Below, one piece after another: positions 18,815-31,764 of a stretch of DNA of 64,000 bases. The translations under genes were made by a program, and so were the position numbers. How positions within the stretch are numbered: the stretch's first letter is position 1; each line of letters opens with the position of its first letter. The notes beneath the pieces were generated by a model, which searched no databases, was not told where the DNA came from, and saw only the letters and a program-made list of their open reading frames with translations. Origin of the DNA: Symbiodinium natans. Its lineage: Eukaryota; Sar; Dinophyceae; Suessiales; Symbiodiniaceae. Where the stretch lies: positions 186,462 to 250,461 of the forward strand of contig CAJNDS010002301.1 in the NCBI GenBank assembly GCA_905221605.1, in the 5' to 3' direction.

Positions 18815-19250
18815 TAGGAGCGATGCTGCGTCGCCATTTCGAGAAGCACCTCTCTAAGGCGAGCTATGACATTCAGAACAATGGCAATTTGTCGGAGTTC
18901 ACGGTGGGCAGCGACTAGATAGATGTGGTGGAGATTGCAGTAGCCAGGCTGCGTTGCTGATTTCACCTGAGTGTGCACCTGCAACTCAGATTGTTGGCTT
19001 GAATATCTTGAATCTAGGGAAGCTGAGGCTGGCTTGAAACGGGCTATCGGGACACAGGTGTCCATCATGCCGATCACCACGCTGACCGGTTCGTCTGGTG
19101 ACTTAGGGTACTGGACAAAAGCCTTACGGCTTCTTCTCAGAGACCGATGCATCTGGAAGTTTGAGTGGGAAGGATAGCCACTAGCCGACATAGCCGCTAG
19201 ATGCCTCAATGGGTCTCTGAGGCTTCGCCCTTGCCGGAGCACCTCGCCCC
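18815..19250 (-). CDS. Exon-like segment, unrecognised
   Basis: The longest protein-like minus frame in this area. It contains NFQMHRSLRRSRKAFVQYP and SVVIGMMDTCVPIARF, ending SELQ at a CAG|GTGCAC donor. A second piece starts after CTATCTAG and reads AAHRELRQIAIVLNVIARL. No family is recognised. It may belong to the gene upstream of the channel. Confidence 0.3.
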
Positions 19251-19469
19251 ATGAGATCTCTGAAGTATGAAATTCCCTGAAATGCAACCCTGTCTAACTT
19301 TAGGATGTGGCGCCTCCATGTTCCGAGCGGCGCAAGTTTCTGCGCCTAATCTATGGTACACTGGTACCCAATAAATGTCAGCCAGATGCTGCGGACAGGG
19401 CTGCTTCGTCATCAAGTGACAACCGCTGCTAAGTGAAGTCAAACGACCGGACCCGTGCCTTACAGCGGC

Positions 19470-19530
19470 CTCTCTACATATATAATATTATATATACATA
19501 TATATATATATATATATCTGTGTGTGTAAG
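19470..19530. repeat. TA microsatellite
   Basis: TATATAATATTATATATACA followed by (TA)n and a short (TG)n. Confidence 0.85.
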
Positions 19531-19999
19531 ATGTCACATGAGTTTCTGCTGTACCCAGTGCTGGGGGTCACAAAGAGTCAGCTCACCGTCATGGGACAGA
19601 AGCAGAAGCTTGTCGAGTTCAGGGAAAACGGCCGAGTTGCCCATCGTGTCCGAGAGCCTGCGAGACTGCTTTTAGTGTTCAAAAAACCAGCAGGATAACA
19701 ACTGCCTGTCCCGACGTTGTGCCTCCAAGCACTTCGTAATCTTTCGTACATGTCAAAGCCGATTCATGAGCTTGTGGTGCGTTGAATGTGTTGTACCCGC
19801 CAAGCACGGCCATGCATGACGATGTATGCCTTCCCACGACCGCAAAGCAGTAGAAGGGCCATGCTACAGAATGTCTCACTCGAACGATGTTCCGAAGGTT
19901 TGCTCCGAATCGTCTTCATGTCCTGTGTCCGACAGTCCTTGCACAAACTCTTCCCTCAGCATGCATAACGAAGTCAGCCAGAAACCGGAAGTCTTCCAG

Positions 20000-21050
20000 T
20001 CAGGAGCCTTCTGAACTCGAAGCACCGAATCCCTTCAGAAATCCTTTCGAGCTTTCCGAACATCCACGGCACACTGTGTTGCTGTCGCTGCGCATGCTGC
20101 CTCGCAATCGTATCGAGGGCTGAGCTTCCAAGCCAAGGAGCTGCAGCTGCGCAGCGCATGTGCGCACCTCCGCGGTGCTGCAGCGCCAGAGCAGTGCCGC
20201 CAGCAGCAACTCCACCCAGTCGTTTTCCTGCGATACTCTTGCCGTTTGAGACTTCCGAGCAAGCGATCAAGACTGAAGAAGCTCGCTGGAAGCCCAGAAA
20301 AGCCTTTAGGACAACTATCTAGGATACGCCGTGACGTCCCGATTTATGGGCATGCCCTCGGGCAACCTAAAGGCGGTGCTGGGTAACACTGCCCACAACA
20401 AGATCTGGAGCCAGCCTTGAAACAACACAAGAGCCTCACATTCAAGAGCAACATCGACATCCGTCAGCCTGCCACCTAGTCTTCCGCGTGGGACGGGCGT
20501 CGTGGATTCAGATTTGCAATGGTTTGCCCATTTTCGGAGTAGTTGGAGATTGGGGATGCTCATCCTGTTGCCTGCCATAAACCCCCTTCAATTTATGAAG
20601 AAAGGTCTGTTGGCAAGCGAGGGTCCCTGATTTCCAGCTTTCGCCAGTCTGGCGTCAGCAAAGCTGGTGACAGGCCTTTCCTTACGACCACATGCTCCAA
20701 ACACACAGCGGCTTAGTGTTGTGTTGGATGTGTTGATTTTCAGGTCCCCTAAATTGGGTTCCTTGTCGCTCTGAGCATTGGTGAAATCTGTACCTAGCAG
20801 GCTCCAAATACCTCGGAAGCCTTGCCGTGTGCTATGAACCCAGACAAGACGTCAGGACGCGAGCTGCAGATTTTGTAGGCTTTACGGCAGCTGTTGTGAA
20901 CAGCAAGCAGCTTGCTCCGAGATGGTCGACCTGTAACCTGGTTACCTCTATAAGCTTGCTCGCATGTCTGCTAGCCACGTGGAAGGGAGTAGGTGTTGTG
21001 CGAGACCGGTAAACCACTGTCTCGATAAGTTCTCCCCGATCACGGCCCAA
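20000..21050. other. Unique sequence with weak exon-like frames
   Basis: Minus frames at 20330-20570 (RGRLGGRLTDVDVALECEAL) and 20000-20215 are protein-like, but no splice borders could be fixed. Confidence 0.25.
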
Positions 21051-21054
21051 AGAT

Positions 21055-21057
<3 letters not shown>

Positions 21058-21095
<38 letters not shown>
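21058..21095. repeat. (CT)n microsatellite
   Basis: About 17 CT units. Confidence 0.9.
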
Positions 21096-21098
<3 letters not shown>

Positions 21099-21824
21099 CC
21101 TTCCACCCTCTCTCTGTTTGTAGCTGAAAGCTTAGAGTCGCGATGCGGCCACGAAAGCGCACAGATCGCGCAGACAGCTGCTTCCTCCGCAGAAGGCAAC
21201 GCTTCAAAAGGTCGTACTTTTTTTTTTAAGGAGGTAGGCACAGCTGTACAGCCCTAATTAACTGTGGTGAGCTAGCAGTGCGTCCTGGATATCACGCACA
21301 TGTACTATGTCTCATGAAGATTTGAACCTATAGTTTTGTCAAAGCATCCCGTGATTGCACGTACGACCCATTTACCCGGCTCTCTTCATATCCCTGACAA
21401 GTTCCAACGGTCAAACACCAGGCCCAGCCTCTGCAAACCCTCGAAGACCAGGGACTCCAGACCTCAGCACTAGCAAACGCTCATTTTTTGGCCTTTACTT
21501 CGACCCCACACAAGAGCATGCTTCGCAGAATTCGGAGAAAACGTCGAAGAACGGATCCCTCTTTTGGATGGCTTCTTCTGAGACGCACCAGCAGAACTCC
21601 CGACACCGCGCATCATGAAAAACGTCTGGGGTTGTGGCGTCTCACATTGCCCACCGCACCTTGCCAGAAATTCGACGTAGTTGTGCAGTCGCCGAAGAAC
21701 AGCCGTTGCACCTTGGAGGCAGGACTTGCTTCTAAGACCTGTGCTTTTGCCGCGCTGTAACCTCGGCCAGGGGTTGTCTCTGGCCATGCCCACAGCCACT
21801 TCCTACCCGTCTTGATCTTGCTGT

Positions 21825-21945
21825 TTCTTGCTTCTTGCTTCTTCTTCTTCTTTTTCTTCTTATTCTTCTTCTTCTTCTCTTCTTCTTCTTCTTCTTCTTC
21901 TGCTTCTTCTTCTTCTGCTTCTTCTTCTTCTTCTTCTGCTTCACG
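21825..21945. repeat. (CTT)n tract
   Basis: About 35 CTT/TTC triplets with some GCT triplets. All open frames across it are low-complexity artefacts. Confidence 0.9.
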
Positions 21946-21949
21946 TTTC

Positions 21950-24900
21950 TGCCGCCCCCGTGCTGGGGGCGACGGGTGGGCAGCTGCCGGCGCGCCAAGC
22001 GGTCGCCTTTCCCACATTCATCCGGGTACCCTTGGGGCGCCCTCGCCATCCTTTCTTCGGCTGCGGGGTCTTTGCGGCTCCTTTCTCCCACAGCTCCGTG
22101 ATCCCTCTGATCACCCGCCGCGACGGGGAGTTCGGCTTGGTTCCACTCAGGCGGAGCAGGTTGGGTTCTTGCTGGCTTGCTTTGGATAGGGGATGGCTTG
22201 CCCCCATCTCATCTGACCCTCCCCAATCTGGTGGCGTGGGCCCGGATCCAATCCCGTGTGGACGCTGTGGGAGGATGCAGGAACTATGGCGGTGTGACTG
22301 GAGCCGGGGCTGTCCGTGTGGGAGTGAGCTCTGGGCCTTATCTGTTTTACCCTTGCTCTCAGCCAAAGTGGTGTTTCGCATGGTGACCGGGGTTCCCCCT
22401 TCCCCTTCCCCCACGCGGTCTGTGCGCCTCTCCTCTTTCTTCCTTCCAGCGCATAAGATCCCTCGAAGGGAGACCGCCCCAAGGGGCATGCGTCACAGAG
22501 TCAGTCGGCGTGATACGAATCGAGTTGAGGCGTGGATCCCCCTCACGCAGGACAGCCAACGTGCACCTCTCTCCTTATCTCGCTCTCTGTCTCTCTCTCT
22601 GTCTCTGTCTCCGTCTCTCTCTTGCTGGCCGCAGTGTCTGCACATCTTGGGAATAAGTGTGAAATTTATGCTACGCTTTCAACCGACCCATGGCCGTGTT
22701 GAACGGCAAGATTCCAGGCCTCACAATTCGTGTTCAGGAACTGCAAGAACGAGCTTGGCTGGTTGTGCATCAACAATGCCTCTCGTGCTGCCAATACAAC
22801 TTGCGCAAAGCAGCAACCACTACAGTACTGCTGGCGCAAGCGCCTGGACGTGTTTGCAAGCAAAGGGGAGGAAACTCTGAAGTTGGATGTGGCTTGGCTG
22901 GGCCCGCCTTCTTAAACTCGAAAAGGATTCGCCCAGGAGAGCGTCCAAAGCGAGCTGTGAGCACCTGCGAGAGCCAAGCCAGGTGCATAGCACATGAAGC
23001 CAATTTGACAGCATGTGTTTGCATGTGTGGGACTGGCCGAATCCTTTTTGACTCGGATCCGGACTGACGGAATCCTAAAGCTGTGTCCCATTTCCTGCCA
23101 GGCTCGAGTTCAGAGAGTTGCTTTTTCCATCGGGGCGTCTCACAGACTTTGACGAAGTCCGCAAGTCCCACATCTGCAACGGCTTTGGGAGCATGTCAGT
23201 TGAGCCTGCTGCCCTGCCGCCTGGATTTTGCTAAGACGGTGGTACAGATACTTCATGAATGCAGGTCTCGATGCCGGACTGTGGCACTGGTAGCCGTCTG
23301 TTGTTGCAACTTTCGGGATTGCAAGGGACCTCGGTTTCTTTCGGTTGGGAACGCATTCTGCCAATTGTGTCTCTCTGCCGAGCATGACAGCATTACAATG
23401 GACCTATGGGCTCCAGGGCCCAGGTCGAGGACCTGTTTGGCAGATGAGGGCAGCCCCAAAGAGGTCCCAGGTTTGTTCTTGCCATCTCGGGGGGGTGAGG
23501 AAACCGTGTGGGCGAGGGGGCTCAAAGTGGATGTTGGGAGCTGCGCCGGATTGCAAGGTGAAACCTTGCAAGACTCATCGTGTTTAAGCAAGCCGGGGGG
23601 AACCGCACAAAACTCTTCGGGGTGTTCTGTGTCTTTTGTGGGTGGGTGGGGCGTGGGGTAAACCATGCCCAAAACACTGGTGTTTGCATTGTTTGCAGAA
23701 CTTGTGCCTCTCTTAAAGTCTTAAAGAGGCGGCCACAGGATCTTTGCATTGCTGGAACAGGACGCTGCGTCACAAGCCTTTTGCAACATGCCAAAGAACA
23801 TGCTGCAGAATGTTTGCTATTTCTGGTCGCGCTGTCACAATTGTTCATGCCTTTTCGCGAACATGCCCAAAACCACTGCCTTTTGCAGCATGTTTGCATC
23901 TTTCTACTTGTACAACATACTAAAGCCTTCACCAACAATATCCATCTCCAGGAAAGGGCTACGAGTTTGCGCTGTCAACCCGAAACGCTGGCCATGCTCG
24001 ACAGACGCATCCAAAACGCGCGCGTCTTGAAGCGTTTCCAAACAGCAAATGGGAAAACATCGGAAGCAAAACCTCGTTTCATGTGCCAGGCGTGGTGCTT
24101 TCAGCATGCATTTCTCTGAACGCTTGTGCGGTTCACCCCGTGCTGGTTTGTACTGCCGATTCCCGGCAAGCTAAGCATGCAGGTGTCGGTGTCGGAGGGG
24201 GGCTTGCTGGAGAGGTGGCTACAGCTGTTCTCTGCGAAAACACGAAAACGAAACGCAAAAAGACAAGTAGCAAAATAGAAAGCTTTGGAAGCACAGCCAG
24301 AAGCTTCGTCGACAAGAGGGTGGACACGACATGCATGAAGAAACAGGCATAGCTACTCCAGTCCAAGGCCCCCAAAGCAAAACTCAGGTGTTGCACCAGA
24401 GTGAGGGATGGCCTCCTGCCCAGCCGGCAGGGACTCGCGAAGGCCGTCCTGTACAGGACCAATTTCTGCAGGGGCTCAGCCTTCCGATTTCTGTGCTGGA
24501 CTCACCAGAAGACTCCCTTAGAGTAGCGGCTCTATGTCCATGGCGTGTGTCTAGAAGGTGGAGTCAGGCACTTGGGCTGTCTGGCTCAACGGCCCAACAT
24601 GAGTTACATGAGTTTGGCTGCAAGAGATTGCATGAAAGCTGGGGCCCTTCTGTCCCTGTGTAGCAGACGAGAGCTGTGTCGTGGCAAAAACGGATAATGG
24701 ATCAGCGGTCACTCTTCATCTTGGCCTTTGTCGTCCTCCGAGGCCTTTACGTCACTCTGCAGCCCGAAGCGCCAAAAAGCAAAATATGAGACTTGTTGAT
24801 GCTCTCTGCCCTCGGGCTACGGCAGCCTCCCATGTTCAATGAACCACCGGCCGATAGCCATAACCATAGCCATAGCAAATTTGCATGCACAGAAGACAGA

Positions 24901-25050
24901 AGCCGATCGTTGGAGATACTTTCAGGAATTCGTCTTGTCCACCTTAACGTGGTAGCAGTAACAGGCCCGAACCGCGAAATGAAACGACATGTGGGCACAG
25001 ACATAAGTAAGCCGAAGATAATATGCACAAACTCGTCCATGCAAAGCCGA
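21950..25050. other. Unique sequence, no supported gene
   Basis: Many mutually overlapping open frames on both strands. The plus frame at 23580-24119 (179 codons) and the minus frames at 22770-23171 have no motif and cannot be told from chance. A (CT)n patch lies at 22575-22625. Confidence 0.3.
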
Positions 25051-25069
25051 GATAGGGAGAGAGCGAGGG

Positions 25070-25104
<35 letters not shown>

Positions 25105-25110
25105 TATATA
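25070..25110. repeat. (GA)n and (TA)n microsatellite
   Basis: (AG)n runs directly into (TA)n. Confidence 0.9.
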
Positions 25111-25127
25111 TATATACAGGAAGCGAA

Positions 25128-25240
25128 GGAAAAGAACCGCGAACCGTGGAACCGGAACCGTCAGAACCGGAACCTGCGAACCGAATAGTAAAACCGGAAC
25201 CGTCGAACCGAACCGAAATAGAAACCGAACCGTAAAAGGT
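25128..25240 (+). repeat. Degenerate AACCG/GAACCG repeat
   Basis: AACCG occurs about 14 times with 1-6 base spacers. Confidence 0.7.
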
Positions 25241-25483
25241 TCCTATTCCCCAATCAGGGTTGGGCTGAAGGGATTTGAGTCCAGGACCAAACATTCCTAG
25301 GCCCTGAAGGGTATGCATTTCGAGAGTGGCCTCATGAAGAAGGGGAAGGTTCCCTTCCTTGTTTTGCGTCCCATTTTCTCGAGCCGCCCCACCCCCGACC
25401 CTTTTTGGGGTCACTTAAGGACATAAAGACGTAACGGCACGCCTCTATCTATTTCACAGGTCGCACCTCCCATGTCTTATTTC

Positions 25484-25678
25484 GTTTAGGGTTTAGGGTT
25501 TAGGGTTCAGGGTTCAGGGTTCAGGGTTTGGGGTTTAGGGTTTAGGGTTCAGTTCAGGGTTTAGCGTTTAGCGTTTAGCGTTTAGCGTTTAGCGTTTAGG
25601 GTTTAGGGTTTAGGGTTTAGGGTTTAGGGTTTAGGGTTTAGGGTTTAGGGTTTGGGGTTCAGGGTTTAGGGTGTAGGG
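25484..25678 (+). repeat. First telomere-type block, TTTAGGG with TTTAGCG variant
   Basis: TTTAGGG and TTCAGGG units enclose a homogeneous run of TTTAGCG near 25560-25597. This marks the change from unique DNA to repeat DNA. Confidence 0.95.
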
Positions 25679-25689
25679 GCTTCATTAGC

Positions 25690-26310
25690 GGGCTCACCTC
25701 CGAACTATACGTACCTTTTACGGCGTTTTCAGGCCTAAAAAAACCCAAAAAGGTACGTATTTGGTCCGGTCCGGGAACGGCCCGACCTCCGAAATACGTG
25801 CCCTTTATACGGCGTTTTCAGGCCCAAAAAGACCCAAAAAAGGTACGTATTTGGGAGGTCGGCGGGCGGGGGGGGGTGCGGTCTGGGAACGGCCCGACCT
25901 CGGAAATACGTGCCCTTTTCCGCGTTTTCAGGCCTAAAAAGAACCCAAAAAAGGTACGTATTTGGGAGGTCGGCGGGGGTAACGGCCCGACCTCGGAAAT
26001 ACGTGCCCTTTACGGCGTTTTCGGGCCTAAAGACCCCAAAAAGGTACGTATTTGGGAGGTCGGGGGGGGGGGGGGGGTCCGGTCCGGGAACCCTGACCTC
26101 TAAATACGTGCCCTTTACGGCGTTTTCAGGCCCAAAAAGACCCAAAAAAGGTACGTATTTGGCCTAAAAAGAACCCAAAAAAGGTACGTATTTGGGAAGC
26201 CGGCGGGGGTAACGGCCCGACCTCGGAAATACGTGCCCTTTACGGCGTTTTCGGGCCTGACCCCAAAAAGGTACGTATTTGGGAGGTCGGCGGGCGGGGG
26301 GGGGGGGGGG
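25690..26310. repeat. Satellite of about 90-125 bases with inverted core
   Basis: Six copies of a unit carrying ACGGCGTTTTCAGGCC, then AAAAAGGTACGTATTTGGGA, then a GGTCGGCGGG G-run. AAATACGTGCC and GGTACGTATTT are nearly complementary, so neighbouring units can fold. Confidence 0.85.
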
Positions 26311-26321
26311 GGTGGGGTGGC

Positions 26322-26360
26322 TTAAATAGGGTCTATTTGGAAGCTGGGACTCGGGTTTTC
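26322..26360. mobile_element. Partial copy of inverted-repeat element F
   Basis: TTAAATAGGGTCTATTTGGA followed by GCTGGGACTCG matches the inverted right end of the full copy at 34077-34178. The match fades after about 40 bases. Both copies lie beside a G run. Confidence 0.65.
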
Positions 26361-26439
26361 TTATAGCCATACACGTTTCCACGAGGGTACGCTGCTGTCA
26401 CGTCAGTCGTACTATGGAGGCCTCAGGAACAAGAACCAG

Positions 26440-29030
26440 GTAGTTCCTCTTTTCTCTTCTCTTTTTCTCCTCAATCCTAAAGTCGAAGGCTCTCGTGAGG
26501 AGAAGAGAAGGGAGAGAAGGAGGGAAAGATAAGAGGAACACGATTTTCATGGGAAGAGCCAAGAAAAGAATAGAAGAGAGATAAAACAAGGCGCAAAGAA
26601 GATGGTACTCTTCTTTATCTATCCTCTCTCCCTTATCTCTCCGTTCCCTCTGTCTTTTCGAAATGAGAAAAACAAAAAGAAAGATGAAAAGAAGAAGGGT
26701 TAGGAAAAGAGCCGAAGAGATAGGCCGAAAAGAGGGGTATGGTGAAGTACGGCAAAGGTCCACGCACAAGGAGTCACCTTCTGCTTACCCTTCCACTGCT
26801 TGATTTTACAAGCTCCTTTCTTGTGTTTTATCAGTTAAAATTAAAAGGAAACAGAAGGAGAGAAGGGAAAGGGAAGTGAGAGAGGAGAGACAACAAGGAG
26901 GCCATTTTAATTTCCTGTGAGTTATCAAAAGGAATGCAATATTATGGGAAGAGCAATGGAAAAAAAGAGTGGAAGAGAAATTAAGACAGGAGAGGGAGGT
27001 GCAAAAATAAGGCAAAGAGAAGATGGTGCCGTTTTCATCTCACCTCTCGTTCTTATCTTCCTCTTCTCTGGTTCTTTTCCCTGTGAAATAAAAAAACAAA
27101 AGGAAGGACAATGAACATATAAAGGAACCCGTTTTCGTTTTCCGTTTGGGCACAAGGAAAAAAAACAGAGGCGATAGGGCGAGAGGAGGGGTTTGCTGAA
27201 GCATGGGGAGGGTGTACGGGCAAGGGGCCAACTCCGCCCACTTCCCCCATCCATTGAAAGAGGAAAAGGAACAGGGCCTCCATTCCCCTCTTATTCTTCC
27301 TTTCTTGCGTTTTTGTCGTTTAGAAGGGAACAGGAGAAGAGGAGGGAGAGAGAAGGAGAGAGGAGACATAAAAAGGGTTGCATTTTTAATGGGAAGAGCA
27401 AAGAAAAGACCAGAAGAGAGATGATGGGAGAAGAGGGGGAGACAAAACAAGGCGCACAGAAAATGGGCAGATAAGAAGAGAGGAAAGGGAATGACCAAGT
27501 ACAATGAGGAGTTCTTCAATTTCCCTCCCTATCTCTTATGTTACTTTTCCTTCTTGTGGGGTGTCCCTTTTTCTCTTGAAGATGCAGAAAACGATTGAAA
27601 AGGACACCCGTTCCATCGCCCATATGTAGGGAAAAAGAGAGAGAATCATGAGCATCAGCTGGGCTTGCTGCCAATCCAACATGGGCGTCCCTTTTAATCG
27701 CATTCTGTGTCCTTTTTTCTCGCTTGAAGATGCAGAAAACGATCCAAAAGCACATCTGTTGGAGGAAGAGAGAAGGAGAGAGGAGAGATACCAAGGATTG
27801 CATATTTAATGGGAAGAGCAAGGAAGAGAATAGAAGACAGATGAATAGAGAAGATGGCGCTCTTCTTTATCTATTCTCTCTCCCTTGTTTCTCCCTTCCC
27901 TCTTTCTTTTCGAAATGAGAAAAACAAAAAGGAAGAACTATGAGAAGGAGAAGAGTAATTAAGGAAAGGAACAGAAGAGATAGGCCGAGAGGATGAATAT
28001 GATGGAGTATTATGGAAAGGCTCACGCGCAAGGAGTCACCCTCTGCTTACCTTTTCACTGCTTTATCATATGAGTTCCTTTCTTGTGTTTTATCAGTTAA
28101 AAGGAAGCGGAAGAAGAGAAGGGAAAGGGAAGTGAGAGAGGAAAGATAACAAGGATGCTAGTTTCCCGAAGCGTGCTGCAAGGAATAGAAGAGACAGGAA
28201 GCAAGGAGACGGAATCACAAAATAAGGCGCAAAGCTGTACATATCATCTCTCCCTTGTCTCTCCCTATTCCCTTTCGAACTAGAAAAAACCATTCTTGCT
28301 TTTCACAGATAGGTTCCCTCTCTCCTCTTCAGGAAATCCCCTTTCCCTTATGTTGCTTTTTGAAGCGAATAAGAAAAATAGCAGATAAGAAGAGAGGAAA
28401 GGGTCAATTTCCCTCCCTATCTCTTATGTTGCTTTTCCTTCTTGTGGGGTGTCCCTGTTTCTCTTGAAGATGCAGAAAACGATTGAAAAGGACACCCGTT
28501 CCATCGCCCATGTGTAGGGAAAGAGAGAGAATCATGAGCATCAGCTGGGCTTGCTGCCAATCCAACATGGGCGTCCCTTTTAATCGCAGTCTGTGTCCTT
28601 TTTTCTCGCTTGAAGATGCAGAAAACGATCCAAAAGCACATCTGTTGGAGGAAGAGAGAAGGAGAGAGGAGAGATACCAAGGATTGCATATTTAATGGGA
28701 AGAGCAAGGAAGAGAATAGAAGACAGATGAATAGAGAAGAGGGAGAGACAAAACAAGGCGCAGAGAAGATGGCACTCTTCTTTATCTATTCTCTCTCCCT
28801 TGTTTCTCCCTTCCCTCTTTCTTTTCGAAATGAGAAAAACAAAAAGGAAGAACTATGAGAAGGAGAAGAGTAAGGAAAGGAACAGAAGAGATAGGCCGAG
28901 AGGATGAATATGATGGAGTATTATGGAAAGGCTCACGCGCAAGGAGTCACCCTCTGCTTACCTTTCCACTGCTTTATCATATGAGTTCCTTTCTTGTGTT
29001 TTATCAGCAGAAGAGAAGGGAAAAGCAAAA
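26440..29030. repeat. Purine/pyrimidine-biased DNA with segmental duplications
   Basis: Long GGAAGAGAAGG-type stretches alternate with CTCTCCCTT-type stretches. Blocks at 27518-28108 and 28408-29008 are nearly identical (offset about 890). A third related piece at 26760-26900 resembles 28023-28160. Open frames here repeat with the blocks and show no protein motif. Confidence 0.85.
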
Positions 29031-29036
29031 ATTGAG

Positions 29037-31375
29037 CCCAACATTTTAGGACCAGGGCTTGCGATCTGACTCTTTGGAGAAAAAAAATCGATTCCAAAAT
29101 CTTAGGGACCAGGGCTTGCGATGTTACTCTTTGGAGCAAGAAATGAGCCCAAAATCTTAAAGACCGGGGCTTGCGATTTCACCTTTTGGAGCAAATACTG
29201 GGCCCAAAATCTTAGGGACCAGGGCTTGCAATTTGACTCCGTGGAGCACAAATCGACCCCGAAATCTTAGGGACCAGGGCTTGCGATTTGACTCTGTGGA
29301 GCACAAATCGACCCCGACAACTTAGGGACCAGGGCTTGCGATTTGACTCTTTGGAGCAAAAATCGACCCAAAAATCTAAGGGACCAGGGCTTGCGATTTT
29401 ACTCTTTGGCGCAAAAACTGGGCCCCAAATCTTAGGGACCAGGGCTTGCGATGTCACTCTTTGGAGCAAAATTGAACCCAAAGTCTTAGGGACCAGGGCT
29501 TGCGATTTGACTCTTTGGAGCAAAAACTGGGCCCAAAATCTTAGGGAGCAGGGTTTGCGATTTGACTCTTTGGAGCAAAAACTGGGCCCCAAATCTTAGG
29601 GACCAGGGCTTGCGGTTTGACTCTTTGGAGCAAAAATTGAACCCAAAATCTTAGGGACCAGGGCTTGCGATTTGACTCTTTGAACCAAAAACTGGGCCCA
29701 AAATCTTAGGGACAAGGGCTTGCGATGTCACTCTTTGGAGCAAAAAATGAACCCAAAATCTTAGGGACCAGGGCTTGCGATTTGACTCTTTGGAGCAAAA
29801 ACTGGGCCCCAAATCTTAGGGACCAGGGCTTGCGATGTCACTCTTTGGAGGGACCAGGGCGAAAAATTGTCCACTCTTTGGAGCAAAAATTGAACCCAAA
29901 ATCTTAGGGACCAGGGCTTGCGATTTGACTCTTCGGAGCAAAAACTGGGCCCAAGATCTTAGGGACCAGGGCTTGCGATGTCACTCTTTTGGGCAAGAAA
30001 TGAGCCCAAAATCTTAGGGAGCAGGGCTTGCGATTTGACTCTTTGGAGCAAAAATTGAACCCAAAATCTTAGGGACCAGGGCTTGCGATTTGACTCTTTG
30101 GAGCAAAAACTGGGCCCAAGATCTTAGGGACCAGGGCTTGCGATGTCACTCTTTGGAGCAAAAAATGAACCCAAAATCTTAGGGACCAGGGCTTGCGATT
30201 TGACTCTTTGGAGCAAAAACTGGGCCCCAAATCTTAGGGACCAGGGCTTGCGATGTCACTCTTTGGAGCAAAAACGAACCCAAAATCTTAAGGACCAGGG
30301 CTTGCGATGTCACTCTTTGGAGCAAAAATTGAACCCAAAATCTTAGGGACCAGGACTTGCGATGTCACTCTCTGGAGCAAAAACTGGGCCCCAAATTTTA
30401 GGGACCATTGCTTGCGATTTGACTCTTTGGAGCAAAAACTTGGCCCAAAATCTTAGGGACCAGGGCTTGCGATGTTACTCTTTGGCGCAAAAACTGGGCC
30501 CCAAATCTTAGGGACCAGGGCTTGCGATGTCACTCTTTGGAGCAAAAATTGAACCAAAATTCTAAGGGACCAGGGCTTGCGATTTTACTCTTTGGCGCAA
30601 AAACTGGGCCCCAAATCTTAGGGACTAGGGCTTGCGATGTCACTCTTTGGAGCAAAAATTGAACCCAAAGTCTTAGGGACCAGGGCTTGCGATTTGACTC
30701 TTTGGAGCAAAAACTGGGCCCCAAATCTTAGGGACCAGGGCTTGCGACGTTACTCTTTGGAGCAAAAATTGAACCCAAAATCTTAGGGACCAGGGCTTGC
30801 GATTTGACTCTTCGGAGCAAAAACTGGGCCCAAAATCTTAGGGGCCAGGGCTTGCGATTTGACTCTTTGGAGCAACTGGGCCCAAGATCTCAGGGACCAG
30901 GGCTTGCGATGTCACTCTTTTGGGCAAGAAATGAGCCCAAAATCTTAGGGAGCAGGGCTTGCGATTTGACCCTTTGGAGCAAAAACTGTGCCCCAAATCT
31001 TAGGGACCAGGGCTTGCGGTTTGACTCTGTGGAGCAAAAATTGAACCCGAAATCTTCGGGACCAGGGCTTGCGATTTGACTCTTCGGAGCAAGAAATGAG
31101 CCCAAAATCTTAAGGACCAGGGCTTGCTTTGGAGCAAAAAACTGAGTCCAAAATCTTAGGGACCAGGGCTTGCGATTTGACTCTTTGGAGCAAAAACTGG
31201 GCCCCAAATAATAGGGACCAGGGCTTGCGATGTTACTCTTTGGGGCAAGAAATGAGCCCAAAATCTTAGGGGCCAGGGCTTGCGATGTTACTCTTTGGGG
31301 CAAGAAATGAGCTCAAAATCTTAGGGACCAGGGCTTGCGATGTCACTTTTTGGAGCAAAAACTGTGCCCTAGTAT
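29037..31375 (+). repeat. 55-base tandem satellite, about 42 copies
   Basis: The unit begins TTAGGGACCAGGGCTTGCGA and continues TTTGACTCTTTGGAGCAAAA. The variable tail switches between an ACTGGGCCC and an ATTGAACCC form. Since 55 is not a multiple of three, the frame shifts each unit, so this is not coding. Confidence 0.95.
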
Positions 31376-31750
31376 TGGGGGGAGGAGGGCTCGTGATTTA
31401 GTATTGGTGATTTAGTATTGGGAGGAGGCCCGGGCTCGTACATTAGTATTGGGGGGAAGCCCGGCTCGTGATTTAGTATTGCGGGAGGCCCGGGCTCGTG
31501 ATTTAGTATTGGGGGGAGGCCCGGGCTCGTGATTTAGTATTGGTGGGAGGCCCGGCCTCGTAATTTGGAGGCCCGGGCTCGTGATTTAGCCCGGGCTCGT
31601 GATTTAGTATTGGGGGGAGGCCCGGGCTCGTGATTTAGTATTGCGGGAAGGCCCGGGCTCGTAATTTAGTATTGGGGGGAGGCCCGGGCTCGTGATTTAG
31701 TATTGGGGGGAGGCCCGGGCTCGTGGTTTAGTATTGGGGGGAGGAGGATG
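31376..31750 (+). repeat. 31-base tandem satellite, about 11 copies
   Basis: The unit is GTGATTTAGTATTGGGGGGA plus GGCCCGGGCTC, with some truncated copies. Confidence 0.93.
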
Positions 31751-31764
31751 CCCCAGCCCCCACC

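Noticed and set aside
21812-22101. Poly-Leu/Phe/Ser membrane-like frames
   Set aside because: Read from a CTT triplet repeat.
23580-24119. 179-codon plus-strand frame
   Set aside because: Cys/His-rich but with no family pattern, opposed by an equally long minus frame, and on the strand without other exon evidence.
26400-28900. Hydrophobic open frames with LFLPLFS-type stretches
   Set aside because: They follow purine/pyrimidine strand bias and repeat with the duplicated blocks; no motif or splice evidence.
29037-31375. Possible CRISPR array or repeat protein
   Set aside because: Units are head-to-tail without unique spacers, and 55 bases is not a multiple of three, so no continuous repeat protein exists.
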